Below, piece by piece: positions 57,073-64,000 of a DNA stretch of 64,000 bases. A program made the position numbers and the translations under genes. Positions within the stretch are counted from its first letter, which is position 1; each line of letters opens with the position of its first letter. The notes under the pieces are model-generated. The model worked only from the letters and a program-made list of their open reading frames with translations. It did not search any database and was not told the origin of the DNA. The DNA is from Nocardioides cavernae (lineage in GTDB: Bacteria; Actinomycetota; Actinomycetes; Propionibacteriales; Nocardioidaceae): positions 744,001 to 808,000 of the forward strand of contig NZ_JACCBW010000002.1 of assembly GCF_013410035.1 (NCBI RefSeq), read 5' to 3'.

Positions 57073-57648
57073 ATGAGACTCATCCTGATGGGCCCGCCGG
57101 GTGCGGGCAAGGGCACGCAGGCCCGCTTCGTGGCCGACCACTTCGGTGTCCCTGCGATCTCGACCGGCGACATCTTCCGGGCCAACGTCTCGCAGGGCAC
57201 CCCGCTCGGTGTCGAGGCCAAGCGCTACATGGACGCCGGCGAGTACGTCCCCGACGAGGTCACCAACCGGATGGTCCGCGACCGCATCGACGAGCCCGAC
57301 GCCGAGCCCGGCTTCCTGCTGGACGGCTACCCGCGCACGCTCGACCAGGTCGGCGAGCTCGACGGCATGATCAAGCACACCGGGCACGCGCTCGACGCTG
57401 CGGTCGTCCTCACCGTCGACCCCGAGGAGCTCGTCCAGCGACTGCTGCAGCGGGCGCAGACCGACGGCCGCGCCGATGACACCGAGGACGTCATCCGTCG
57501 CCGCCAGGAGGTCTACACAGAGCAGACCGCGCCCCTGATCGAGGTCTACCGCGAGCGGGGCATCCTCGTCGAGGTCGACGGCATGGGCGAGGTCGACGAG
57601 GTCACGACGAGGATCTTCGACGCCCTCGACGTGATCCCCGAGAGCTGA
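57073..57648 (+). CDS. adk: adenylate kinase (short LID form)
   Basis: The 191-residue enzyme has P-loop GPPGAGKGT at 8-16, FLLDGYPRT and RADDTEDVIRRR. It lacks the long LID and its cysteines, matching the short actinobacterial form. It balances AMP, ADP and ATP. It starts immediately after the secY TAA. Confidence 0.97.
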   Translation: MRLILMGPPGAGKGTQARFVADHFGVPAISTGDIFRANVSQGTPLGVEAKRYMDAGEYVPDEVTNRMVRDRIDEPDAEPGFLLDGYPRTLDQVGELDGMIKHTGHALDAAVVLTVDPEELVQRLLQRAQTDGRADDTEDVIRRRQEVYTEQTAPLIEVYRERGILVEVDGMGEVDEVTTRIFDALDVIPES

Positions 57649-57653
57649 GTCGC

Positions 57654-58478
57654 GTGGGCCTGCGCGACCGCGGGATCGAGATCAAGAGCCGCGAGCAGAT
57701 CGACCTGATGCGCGTCGCGGGACGACTCGTGGGGGAGACCCTCGAGCTGCTCCGCGCGGCCGTACGCCCCGGCGTGACCACGCTGGAGCTCGACACGCTC
57801 GCGGAGACCCACATCCGCGACCACGGCGGCGTCCCGTCGTTCAAGGGCTACAGCCAGCCCCCGTTCCCGGCCACCATCTGCGCGTCGGTCAACGACGAGG
57901 TGGTCCACGGCATCCCCGGTCCGCGCACCCTCGCCGAGGGTGACGTGATCTCCATCGACTGCGGCGCCATCGTCGCGGGCTGGCACGGCGACGCGGCCGT
58001 CACGGTCCCCGTCGGGGAGGTCGCGGCCGAGGTCACCGAGCTGCTCCGGGTGACCGAGGAGTCGCTGTGGCGCGGGATGGCCGCGGCACGGCTCGGCGGC
58101 CGGGTCACCGACATCAGCAACGCGATCGAGACCTACGTCCGGGCGCAGGGCCGCTACGGCATCCTCGAGGACTACACCGGTCACGGCATCGGCACCGAGA
58201 TGCACATGGCCCCCAACGTGCCCAACTACGGCCGGCGCGGCCGCGGGCCATCGATCGTCGAGGGCCTGGCGCTGGCGGTCGAGCCGATGGTCACCCTCGG
58301 CAGCAAGCACACCGACCTGCTCGAGGACGAGTGGACCGTCGCCACCGTCGACGGCTCCGTCGCCGCACACTTCGAGCACACCTTCACCGTCACCCCGGAG
58401 GGCACCTGGGTGCTGACGGCGGTCGACGGCGGCGAGGCCCGCCTGGCCGGGCTCGGCATCCCATTCGGCGGACGCTGA
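57654..58478 (+). CDS. map: methionine aminopeptidase type I
   Basis: The 274-residue enzyme has the family ligands in ISIDCGA, HGDAAVT, TGHGIGTEMHMAPNVPNYG, AVEPMVT and the last FEHTFTVT. It removes the initiator methionine. The GTG at 57654 is five bases after the adk stop. In many bacteria infA and the alpha operon come next; here they do not. Confidence 0.96.
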   Translation: MGLRDRGIEIKSREQIDLMRVAGRLVGETLELLRAAVRPGVTTLELDTLAETHIRDHGGVPSFKGYSQPPFPATICASVNDEVVHGIPGPRTLAEGDVISIDCGAIVAGWHGDAAVTVPVGEVAAEVTELLRVTEESLWRGMAAARLGGRVTDISNAIETYVRAQGRYGILEDYTGHGIGTEMHMAPNVPNYGRRGRGPSIVEGLALAVEPMVTLGSKHTDLLEDEWTVATVDGSVAAHFEHTFTVTPEGTWVLTAVDGGEARLAGLGIPFGGR

Positions 58479-58524
58479 GGGCCGAGGTGGGACCCACCCG
58501 CACGGTCGTGACAGACTGAGCCGG

Positions 58525-58677
58525 TTGGAGGGGAGTATTCCCCGGTAGTGGTGTCGTCAGTACGGCATCCGCGCGAGCGGAGCCCGGTGCCACTGGTTCG
58601 CAGCAGTCAGGCGGGCGGAAGAGACCTCCGGCGTCCGCGTGCTGCGCGGAAGCCGTACTCACTCTCACCACTAGGAG
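58525..58677 (+). ncRNA. yybP-ykoY manganese riboswitch upstream of terC
   Basis: The leader has the yybP-ykoY hallmarks in order. The 5' strand GGAGGGGAGTA pairs with CCTCC near 58626-58630, the loop TCGTCAGTACG starts at 58554, a hairpin CCGC-GCGA-GCGG follows, and the second metal-site loop is GGAAGAGACC near 58617-58626. AGTGG at 58547-58551 can pair inside the aptamer with CCACT (58590-58594), or as TAGTGGTG (58546-58553) with CACCACTA (58666-58673), which touches the AGGAG of terC. This alternative predicts that Mn2+ binding frees the ribosome-binding site. The class is recognised by motif only; no covariance search was possible. Confidence 0.8.
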
Positions 58678-58684
58678 CTCAAGC

Positions 58685-59716
58685 GTGGACGTCCCCACCT
58701 GGGTCTGGATCGCCACCTTCGCGGTCACGATCGTGATCTTCACCTTCGACCTCGTCATCGTGGGCCGCCGGCCGCACGAGCCGAGCATGAAGGAGTGCGC
58801 GACCTACCTGTCGATCTACGTCGGCCTCGCCATCCTGTTCGGCGCCGGCGTGTGGCTCACGTGGGACCACCAGCACGGCCTGGAGTTCTTCTCCGGCTGG
58901 CTGGTCGAGTACTCCCTGTCGATCGACAACCTCTTCATCTTCATCATCATCATGGCCAAGTTCGCCGTGCCGAAGGAGCTGCAGCAGTACGCCCTGATGA
59001 TCGGCATCGTCATGGCGCTGGTCATGCGGGCGATCTTCATCGGCGTCGGCGCTGCGGCGATCAACAACTTCAGCTGGGTCTTCTACCTGTTCGGACTGTT
59101 CCTCGTCTACACCGCCTTCAAGCTGGCCAAGGAGGGCGCCGAGGACGAGGACGACGAGTTCGAGGAGAACAAGCTCGTCGCGTTCGTCGAGAAGCGCTTC
59201 CCGGCGACCTCGGAGTGGCACGGCAAGAAGCTGCTGGTCAGCGGCGACGGCGCCAAGAAGATGATCACGCCGATGTTCATCGTGATCCTCACGCTCGGCA
59301 CGACCGACCTGCTCTTCGCGCTCGACTCGATCCCCGCGATCTTCGGCATCACCAAGGAGCCCTACCTGGTGCTCACGGCCAACATCTTCGCGCTGATGGG
59401 CCTGCGCCAGCTCTACTTCCTCATCGGTGGCCTGCTCCAGCGCCTGATCTACCTGTCCTACGGACTGGCGTTCCTGCTGGCGTTCATCGGCGTCAAGCTG
59501 TTCTTCCACGCGCTGCACGAGAACGAGCTGCCGTTCATCAACGGCGGCGAGCACCTCGACTACGCCTGGCTGGAGATCCCGATCTGGCTCTCGCTGGTCG
59601 TCATCGTCGCCACGCTGGCCGTCACCGCCGCGCTCTCGCTGTACGTCTCGAGCCGCATGACGCCCGAGGAGCAGGACGCCGCCACCGGGCCGCGTCGCGA
59701 CTGGGAGGACGACTGA
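58685..59716 (+). CDS. TerC-family integral membrane protein, probable Mn2+ exporter
   Basis: The 343-residue protein has eight or nine predicted helices and the family motifs EYSLSIDNLFIF and ALDSIPAIFGIT, whose acidic residues line the metal path. An acidic loop EDEDDEFEEN lies at about 152-161. TerC-family proteins downstream of yybP-ykoY riboswitches export manganese. The GTG start has AGGAG at 58673-58677, seven bases upstream. Confidence 0.93.
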   Translation: MDVPTWVWIATFAVTIVIFTFDLVIVGRRPHEPSMKECATYLSIYVGLAILFGAGVWLTWDHQHGLEFFSGWLVEYSLSIDNLFIFIIIMAKFAVPKELQQYALMIGIVMALVMRAIFIGVGAAAINNFSWVFYLFGLFLVYTAFKLAKEGAEDEDDEFEENKLVAFVEKRFPATSEWHGKKLLVSGDGAKKMITPMFIVILTLGTTDLLFALDSIPAIFGITKEPYLVLTANIFALMGLRQLYFLIGGLLQRLIYLSYGLAFLLAFIGVKLFFHALHENELPFINGGEHLDYAWLEIPIWLSLVVIVATLAVTAALSLYVSSRMTPEEQDAATGPRRDWEDD

Positions 59717-59737
59717 CCCTGACGGGTCCGAGGTCGC

Positions 59738-61144
59738 TCAGCTGACGCACTGCTTCGCGCTCGGGGAGCTGTCGCTGCCGCGGGTCATCACGACGTCGAG
59801 GCACACGGGCTCGTCGGTGCGCACGAGGAGACGGCCCCCCTCCTGGGTGCCGTACTCGTCGGTGTCGTCGCGGTGCCAGCGGAACGCGTCGCCCTCCTCG
59901 AGCTCGACGGGGGCGTTCCAGGTGAAGAGGACGCCGCGGGGCGTACGGCTGCCCGAGAGCGTCGGCGCCTCGGTCAGCCCCTCGGGCAGGCCGAGGTCCG
60001 GGGTCTGGGAGTCCGTCGGGACGACCACGCCGGGGTCCTCCTCGCGGTCGTTGCCCCCGAGGACGAGGAAGCCCACCAGCACCGCGACCACGGCGGCGCC
60101 GATGCCCGCCCAGACGAGCCCGGAGACGCCCTGCCTCTCGTCGTCCTCGTCGGGCGCGGCGACGGGGTCCTGGGCGGCGATGCGCCGGGGGCCGCTGGCG
60201 GAGATGACCGTCACCGGCTTCATCGCGGTGGCGTCCTCCGGCGCGTCGGGCACCTCGGGGGCGGCGACCGAGGCGTCGGGACGGTCGCCCTCCACCGCGA
60301 CCGCGGTGCGCGGCCAGCCCGCGGCGGACTCGATGCGCTGGAGCGCCCGGGCGAGCTCGAGGGCGCTGGCGGGACGGTGCTCGGGCCGCTTGGCGAGGCA
60401 CTGCTGCAGCAGGCGGTCGAGGGCCGGAGGCACGTCGGGGCGCTGGGTGGCCGGGGGAGCGGCGTGGAGGATGCGCGCGCTGAGGGCGCGCGTCGAGTTG
60501 TCGCCGGACGGGATCGCGAAGGGCGACCGGCCCACGAGCAGGTGCCAGATGGTGGCGCCGAGTGAGTAGACGTCGGAGGCCACCGACCCGTTGGAGCGAC
60601 CGTCGAGCAGCTCCGGCGGCGACCACGGGTAGGAGATGCGGACGTCGTTGTCGCCGTCGACCTCCGAGACGTGGCCCGCGATGCCGAAGTCGGTGAGCGC
60701 CGGCTCGTGGTAGCTCGTGACGAGCACGTTGCTGGGCTTGATGTCGCGGTGCAGGATGCCCGAGCGGTGGGCGGTCTCGATCGCGCTGGCGAGCTTGATG
60801 CCGGTGGAGACCGCGTCGACCGGTGCCATGGGGTTGGAGCGCACGCGGACGCCGAGGTCCGGCGGCGGGCAGTAGCGCATCACCAGGAACGGGCGCCCGC
60901 CCTCGGCGGTGACCCCGGCCGTGATCACCGAGACGATGTAGGGGTGGTCGGCGAGCCGGGCCATCGCGTTGGCCTCGGCGGTGAAGAGGTACTTCTCGCG
61001 GTCGGTCAGCGGCACGTCGGGTCGTACGACCTTGACCGCGACCCGCTGGCGGGGCCACTGCTGCTCGTAGAGGAAGACGTCGGCGAAGCCTCCGCTGCCC
61101 AGGTGCTCGACGAACGTGAACCCGGGGATGACAGGTGCGCTCAC
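59738..61144 (-). CDS. transmembrane Ser/Thr protein kinase
   Basis: The 468-residue protein has a PknB-like kinase domain (about 8-272) with GSGGF at 16-20, K38, HRD at 132-134 and DFG at 152-154. The activation segment is short and has SYPWSPPE in place of the usual GTPxYMSPE, so regulation may differ. A juxtamembrane linker leads to one membrane helix (341-364) and an outer domain of about 100 residues that is not PASTA. The GTG start overlaps the FHA gene stop by four bases, so the FHA protein is a likely partner. Confidence 0.92.
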   Translation of the reverse strand: MSAPVIPGFTFVEHLGSGGFADVFLYEQQWPRQRVAVKVVRPDVPLTDREKYLFTAEANAMARLADHPYIVSVITAGVTAEGGRPFLVMRYCPPPDLGVRVRSNPMAPVDAVSTGIKLASAIETAHRSGILHRDIKPSNVLVTSYHEPALTDFGIAGHVSEVDGDNDVRISYPWSPPELLDGRSNGSVASDVYSLGATIWHLLVGRSPFAIPSGDNSTRALSARILHAAPPATQRPDVPPALDRLLQQCLAKRPEHRPASALELARALQRIESAAGWPRTAVAVEGDRPDASVAAPEVPDAPEDATAMKPVTVISASGPRRIAAQDPVAAPDEDDERQGVSGLVWAGIGAAVVAVLVGFLVLGGNDREEDPGVVVPTDSQTPDLGLPEGLTEAPTLSGSRTPRGVLFTWNAPVELEEGDAFRWHRDDTDEYGTQEGGRLLVRTDEPVCLDVVMTRGSDSSPSAKQCVS

Positions 61145-62337
61145 CGGGAGACCGCCCCCGTCTCGAAGCGGACGGCGTAGACGTGGGCCATGTCGAGGAC
61201 CGTGCCCGGCTCGAGGACGTAGGCGTCACCGGGGCGCATCCGCTCGGCGTCACGTCCCGGGGCCGCGATCGTCGTGCCGCCGCGGCTGTCGAGGTCGCGG
61301 GCCACCACGTCCCAGCCGTCCAGCTCGATCTGGAGGTGGCGGCGGGAGACGAACGAGTGGTCGGCGGGCAGGTGCACCAGGTGCGGCCAGTCGGTGCTGC
61401 CCTCGGCGGGCGCGGGCTTGCGCCCGAGGATGACGCCCCGGTCCAGCGGGACGACCTCGCCGGTCGGGAGCCGGAGCCCGCCGAGCGCCGGCCGGTCGAC
61501 CCGGCGCGGCTCCTGCGGCGCGACCCGCTGGTGGCACACCCGGCACTGCGGGGCGATCGGCGGGGTGAGGTGGCCGAGCGGGCAGCTGACCGCCAGCACC
61601 GTCGGGGCCGTGCCCTGGGCCAGGTGCGCCGGACGCATCGTCGTGGACCCGTCGTGGTCCTCGGGCCCGCCGGCCGGGTCGGTGGGCGGGGTGTGCGGCG
61701 CGGACGCCGGGCGGATCGTGGTGTGGGTGCCCTGCTCGATGCGCTCGACCATCAGCGGGTCGGGCTCCGAGGTGTCGGGGAGGGGGGCGCCGGTGTCCTC
61801 GGCCGGACGACGCATGCGGGTGCGCGGGGGCGGGCCGTCGGGGCCCTTGGCCGCGAGGATCGAGGCGGGGATGCCGTCGATCAGGTCGCCGGCGGCCGGA
61901 GGCGCCGCGACCTCCTCGGCCCGGTGGGCGGGGGCGGTGCGCACCGACATCGGGGTGAGCTCGACCCGGTCGGAGGCGACCACGCCGCCGACGAGGCGGC
62001 GCGTGGTCGCGAGGCCGTCGGGGTCGGCGCCGCCGTCGAGGCTGAGCACCCGGGCCGGGCCGGCCAGGCGTACGTGGCCCGAGCCGCGGGAGAGGGTCGT
62101 GGAGGCGCCCGAGGTGAAGTCGACCAGGGCGAGCGCCGGCGGGTCGCCGTCGAAGGCCTTCTCCGCGATCGCCATCACGCGCTCGACGACCGTCGCGCCG
62201 GAGGGCGCGGTCATCGACAGGACGTCCCAGATCTCCTGGACGACCTGCTCGTCACCGGGGTCCGTCAGCAGCACCCAGTGCGCGCCGCTGCCGACGAGCA
62301 CGCCGGTGCCACTGGCGTACCGCGCTTCCACGATCAA
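61141..62337 (-). CDS. FHA-domain protein with zinc-ribbon-like motif, partner of the kinase
   Basis: The 398-residue protein has an uncharacterised N-terminal domain (1-145), a low-complexity middle, a CPLGH-and-CRVC motif (about 251-268) that could bind zinc, and a C-terminal FHA domain (about 285-398) with VILGRKPAP and SRRHLQIEL. The start codon is TTG at 62337, supported by GAGGGGAG six bases upstream. It is the first gene of the FHA-kinase operon and should bind phosphothreonine made by the kinase. Confidence 0.86.
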   Translation of the reverse strand: MIVEARYASGTGVLVGSGAHWVLLTDPGDEQVVQEIWDVLSMTAPSGATVVERVMAIAEKAFDGDPPALALVDFTSGASTTLSRGSGHVRLAGPARVLSLDGGADPDGLATTRRLVGGVVASDRVELTPMSVRTAPAHRAEEVAAPPAAGDLIDGIPASILAAKGPDGPPPRTRMRRPAEDTGAPLPDTSEPDPLMVERIEQGTHTTIRPASAPHTPPTDPAGGPEDHDGSTTMRPAHLAQGTAPTVLAVSCPLGHLTPPIAPQCRVCHQRVAPQEPRRVDRPALGGLRLPTGEVVPLDRGVILGRKPAPAEGSTDWPHLVHLPADHSFVSRRHLQIELDGWDVVARDLDSRGGTTIAAPGRDAERMRPGDAYVLEPGTVLDMAHVYAVRFETGAVSR

Positions 62338-62410
62338 CGTCGGCTCCCCTCGTACACGCCCACCCGACCATCATCACCCATCGCCCCAGTTCAGCGCACT
62401 CGGTCCCGAC

Positions 62411-62440
62411 TTGTCGGAACCTCTGCTAAATACATACTCT
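62411..62440 (+). promoter_or_regulatory. promoter of the large surface protein gene
   Basis: TTGTCG (62411-62416) and TACTCT (62435-62440) are 18 bases apart in a locally AT-rich stretch. It faces away from the FHA-kinase operon. The leader to the GTG start is about 45 bases. Confidence 0.5.
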
Positions 62441-62493
62441 CCTCGGGGTGACGGCGGCCGGCGCGTCATCCGTGGGGCCAAGGGGGAATTGGC

Positions 62494-64000
62494 GTGGCAC
62501 GTGCGTCGTGGGCGCGCAGGCACCGGGCGGGCATCGCCTCCGGTGTCGCGCTGGCCGTTGCCACGGGAGCGATCGTGGCCTACGCCGTGTCCGCCGACGG
62601 CTACAAGAAGCACGAGGCCGACCTCAACGACGGCGGCGTGTGGGTCGTCAACGGCAAGAAGGGCTGGTCGGGTCGCCTCAACAAGCCGATCAACCAGCTC
62701 GACGGCGTCGTCCCCAACGTCGACGGCAAGGCCCGCCTCGACGTCGTGCAGGACGGCGCGGCCGTCGTCACGCTCAACGCCAACGCGGCGCGCGGGCAGG
62801 CGATCGAGACCACCCGCCTGGAGGCCCAGGACGGCGGGTCCGCCGCGATCCCCGTCGCCGGCGACGTCCGGATGGCCGGGGGGACGCTCGCCACGCTGGA
62901 CGCCGAGACCGGCGAGGCGTGGGCCGTGCGCTTCGACGACCAGGTCGGCCAGCCCCTGATGTCGGTCGTGGACCGTCAGGCCAAGCCGCTGGTCACGACC
63001 GGTGAGGGCGCTGCGCTCGCGGTCGCCCAGGACGGCACCGTGGTCATCACCTCGACGGAGGAGGGCACCCTCACCACGCTGGAGCCCGGGGGCACCTCGT
63101 TCGGCAAGCCGCGCACCCGGGACCTCCCCGGCGACGCCGGCCAGGTCAGCGACGTGACGACCGTCGGGGACCAGGTCGTCACCCTCGACGCGGACGCAGG
63201 CGTGCTCAGCATCGTCGGCGGCCCCACCGTCTCCGTGCCCGCCGACAGCCGCCTGCAGCAGGCGGGGCCGGCCTACGACGCCGTGCTCGTCGGGGCGCCC
63301 GACGGGCTGCTGAGCATCGACCTGACCACCGGGGAGCAGACGGTCGTCTCCGACCAGAGCGGTGCGCCCGTGGAGCCGGTGCGGCTCGGCGCGTGCGTGT
63401 TCGGCGCCTGGTCCGGTGGCGTCGGCGCCGTGGCCGTCCAGTGCGGCTCCCAGGAGGTCAACGAGGACCCGCTCAAGGGCGACGCGACCAGCCTCGCCTT
63501 CCGCGTGAACCGCGGCGAGATCGTCCTCAACGACGCCGCCAGCGGCACGGTGTGGGACGTCGAGCAGGAGAACCCGGTCAAGATCGACAACTGGGAAGCC
63601 TTCACGTCGAAGAAGAAGAACGACGAGGACGAGAAGGAGAACGAGAACCAGAGCGAGGCCGACCGGCGCCCGCCGCAGGCCAAGCCCGACTCCTACGGCG
63701 TGCGCGCCGGCCGCACCACGGTGCTGCACCCCCTCGACAACGACTCCGCCCCCGAGGGGCGCCTGCTGAGCATCGTCGACGTCGACCAGCCCGCCGGCGG
63801 GGCGCGCGTCGAGATCAGCCCCGACGGGCAGACCCTGGTGCTCCAGATGCCGGAGGACGGCCGGGCCGCGACCTTCGACTACTTCATCGACGACGGTCGC
63901 ACCGGCGTCACCGCGCACGCCGCGGTCGACGTGCAGATCCGCGGCGTGGACCAGAACGAGCCGCCCGACGTGCGGCAGGGCTACGAGAAGCCGACCTACA
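62494..64000 (+). CDS. membrane-anchored surface protein with beta-propeller-like and Ig-like repeats (3' truncated)
   Basis: The visible 502 codons start with GTG, six bases after AGGGGGAA. They encode a basic N-terminus with a membrane segment (about 12-33), a region of beta-propeller-like repeats (about 45-350, many GxVxxLDxxxG units), an acidic/lysine-rich stretch (about 370-390) and the first bacterial Ig/cadherin-like domain, with LDNDSAPEGRLLSIVDVDQP. Such giant proteins in actinobacteria are often followed by MoxR, DUF58, transglutaminase and PP2C genes, which cannot be seen here. The gene runs off the window. The function may be cell-surface or envelope sensing. Confidence 0.82.
   Translation, partial: MARASWARRHRAGIASGVALAVATGAIVAYAVSADGYKKHEADLNDGGVWVVNGKKGWSGRLNKPINQLDGVVPNVDGKARLDVVQDGAAVVTLNANAARGQAIETTRLEAQDGGSAAIPVAGDVRMAGGTLATLDAETGEAWAVRFDDQVGQPLMSVVDRQAKPLVTTGEGAALAVAQDGTVVITSTEEGTLTTLEPGGTSFGKPRTRDLPGDAGQVSDVTTVGDQVVTLDADAGVLSIVGGPTVSVPADSRLQQAGPAYDAVLVGAPDGLLSIDLTTGEQTVVSDQSGAPVEPVRLGACVFGAWSGGVGAVAVQCGSQEVNEDPLKGDATSLAFRVNRGEIVLNDAASGTVWDVEQENPVKIDNWEAFTSKKKNDEDEKENENQSEADRRPPQAKPDSYGVRAGRTTVLHPLDNDSAPEGRLLSIVDVDQPAGGARVEISPDGQTLVLQMPEDGRAATFDYFIDDGRTGVTAHAAVDVQIRGVDQNEPPDVRQGYEKPTY

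Overview
The window is a high-GC (roughly 70% by eye) chromosomal segment from an actinobacterium. The gene content and order suggest Nocardioidaceae (Nocardioides-like), but this is an inference without a database search. Supporting signs are mycobacterial-type synteny blocks, a split str/S10 arrangement, a short adenylate kinase, DUF3027 and DUF2530 genes, and many GTG starts. No insertion sequence, phage, CRISPR array, tRNA or rRNA was seen.

Region 1 (1-6.2 kb) holds the tail of an unknown gene, then a four-gene coxS-coxL-coxM-coxG operon for a molybdenum hydroxylase of the form II CO-dehydrogenase type. Convergent to it is an AlkB-like DNA repair dioxygenase with a perfect LexA SOS box, divergent from a GntR/UTRA regulator. 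Region 2 (6.2-24.9 kb) is an actinobacterial core block. It contains a minus-strand operon (WYL/helicase-associated protein, CGNR zinc finger, XPB helicase, DUF2236, HD hydrolase), a PP2C-FHA-RDD/FHA signalling operon, a secreted subtilase, a cold-shock protein, an MFS protein, DUF3027, a methyltransferase, DUF2530, an NCS2 purine permease, and a MarR-MFS pair. Much of it matches, from memory, the order Rv0861c to Rv0880 of Mycobacterium tuberculosis.

Region 3 (24.9-29.5 kb) is the str operon (rpsL, rpsG, fusA, tuf) with a clear sigma-70-type promoter overlapping the stop codon of the MFS gene. Region 4 (29.5-45.3 kb) is accessory cargo in the gap between tuf and rpsJ. Its core is an eleven-gene, mostly translationally coupled minus-strand operon for polyamine import (PotABCD) and degradation through 4-aminobutyraldehyde and GABA to succinate. 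The operon also carries a saccharopine-dehydrogenase-like enzyme, an extra class III aminotransferase, an AraC regulator and a VOC protein. Divergent from it are an Lrp/AsnC regulator and a putrescine-type aminotransferase, with a perfect operator-like palindrome between.

Region 5 (45.7-58.5 kb) is the S10/spc ribosomal protein block from rpsJ to rplO, a terminator, then secY-adk-map on a separate promoter. L4 carries an unusual C-terminal extra domain. Region 6 (58.5-64 kb) starts with a yybP-ykoY manganese riboswitch ahead of a TerC-family exporter, followed by a membrane Ser/Thr kinase and FHA protein (minus strand) divergent from a large surface-anchored repeat protein that runs off the window.

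The most noteworthy signals are the SOS-controlled alkB, the riboswitch with a mutually exclusive pairing next to the terC ribosome-binding site, the nested palindromes before marR, the polyamine operon with unexplained enzymes, and a set of promoters consistent with leaderless mRNAs.
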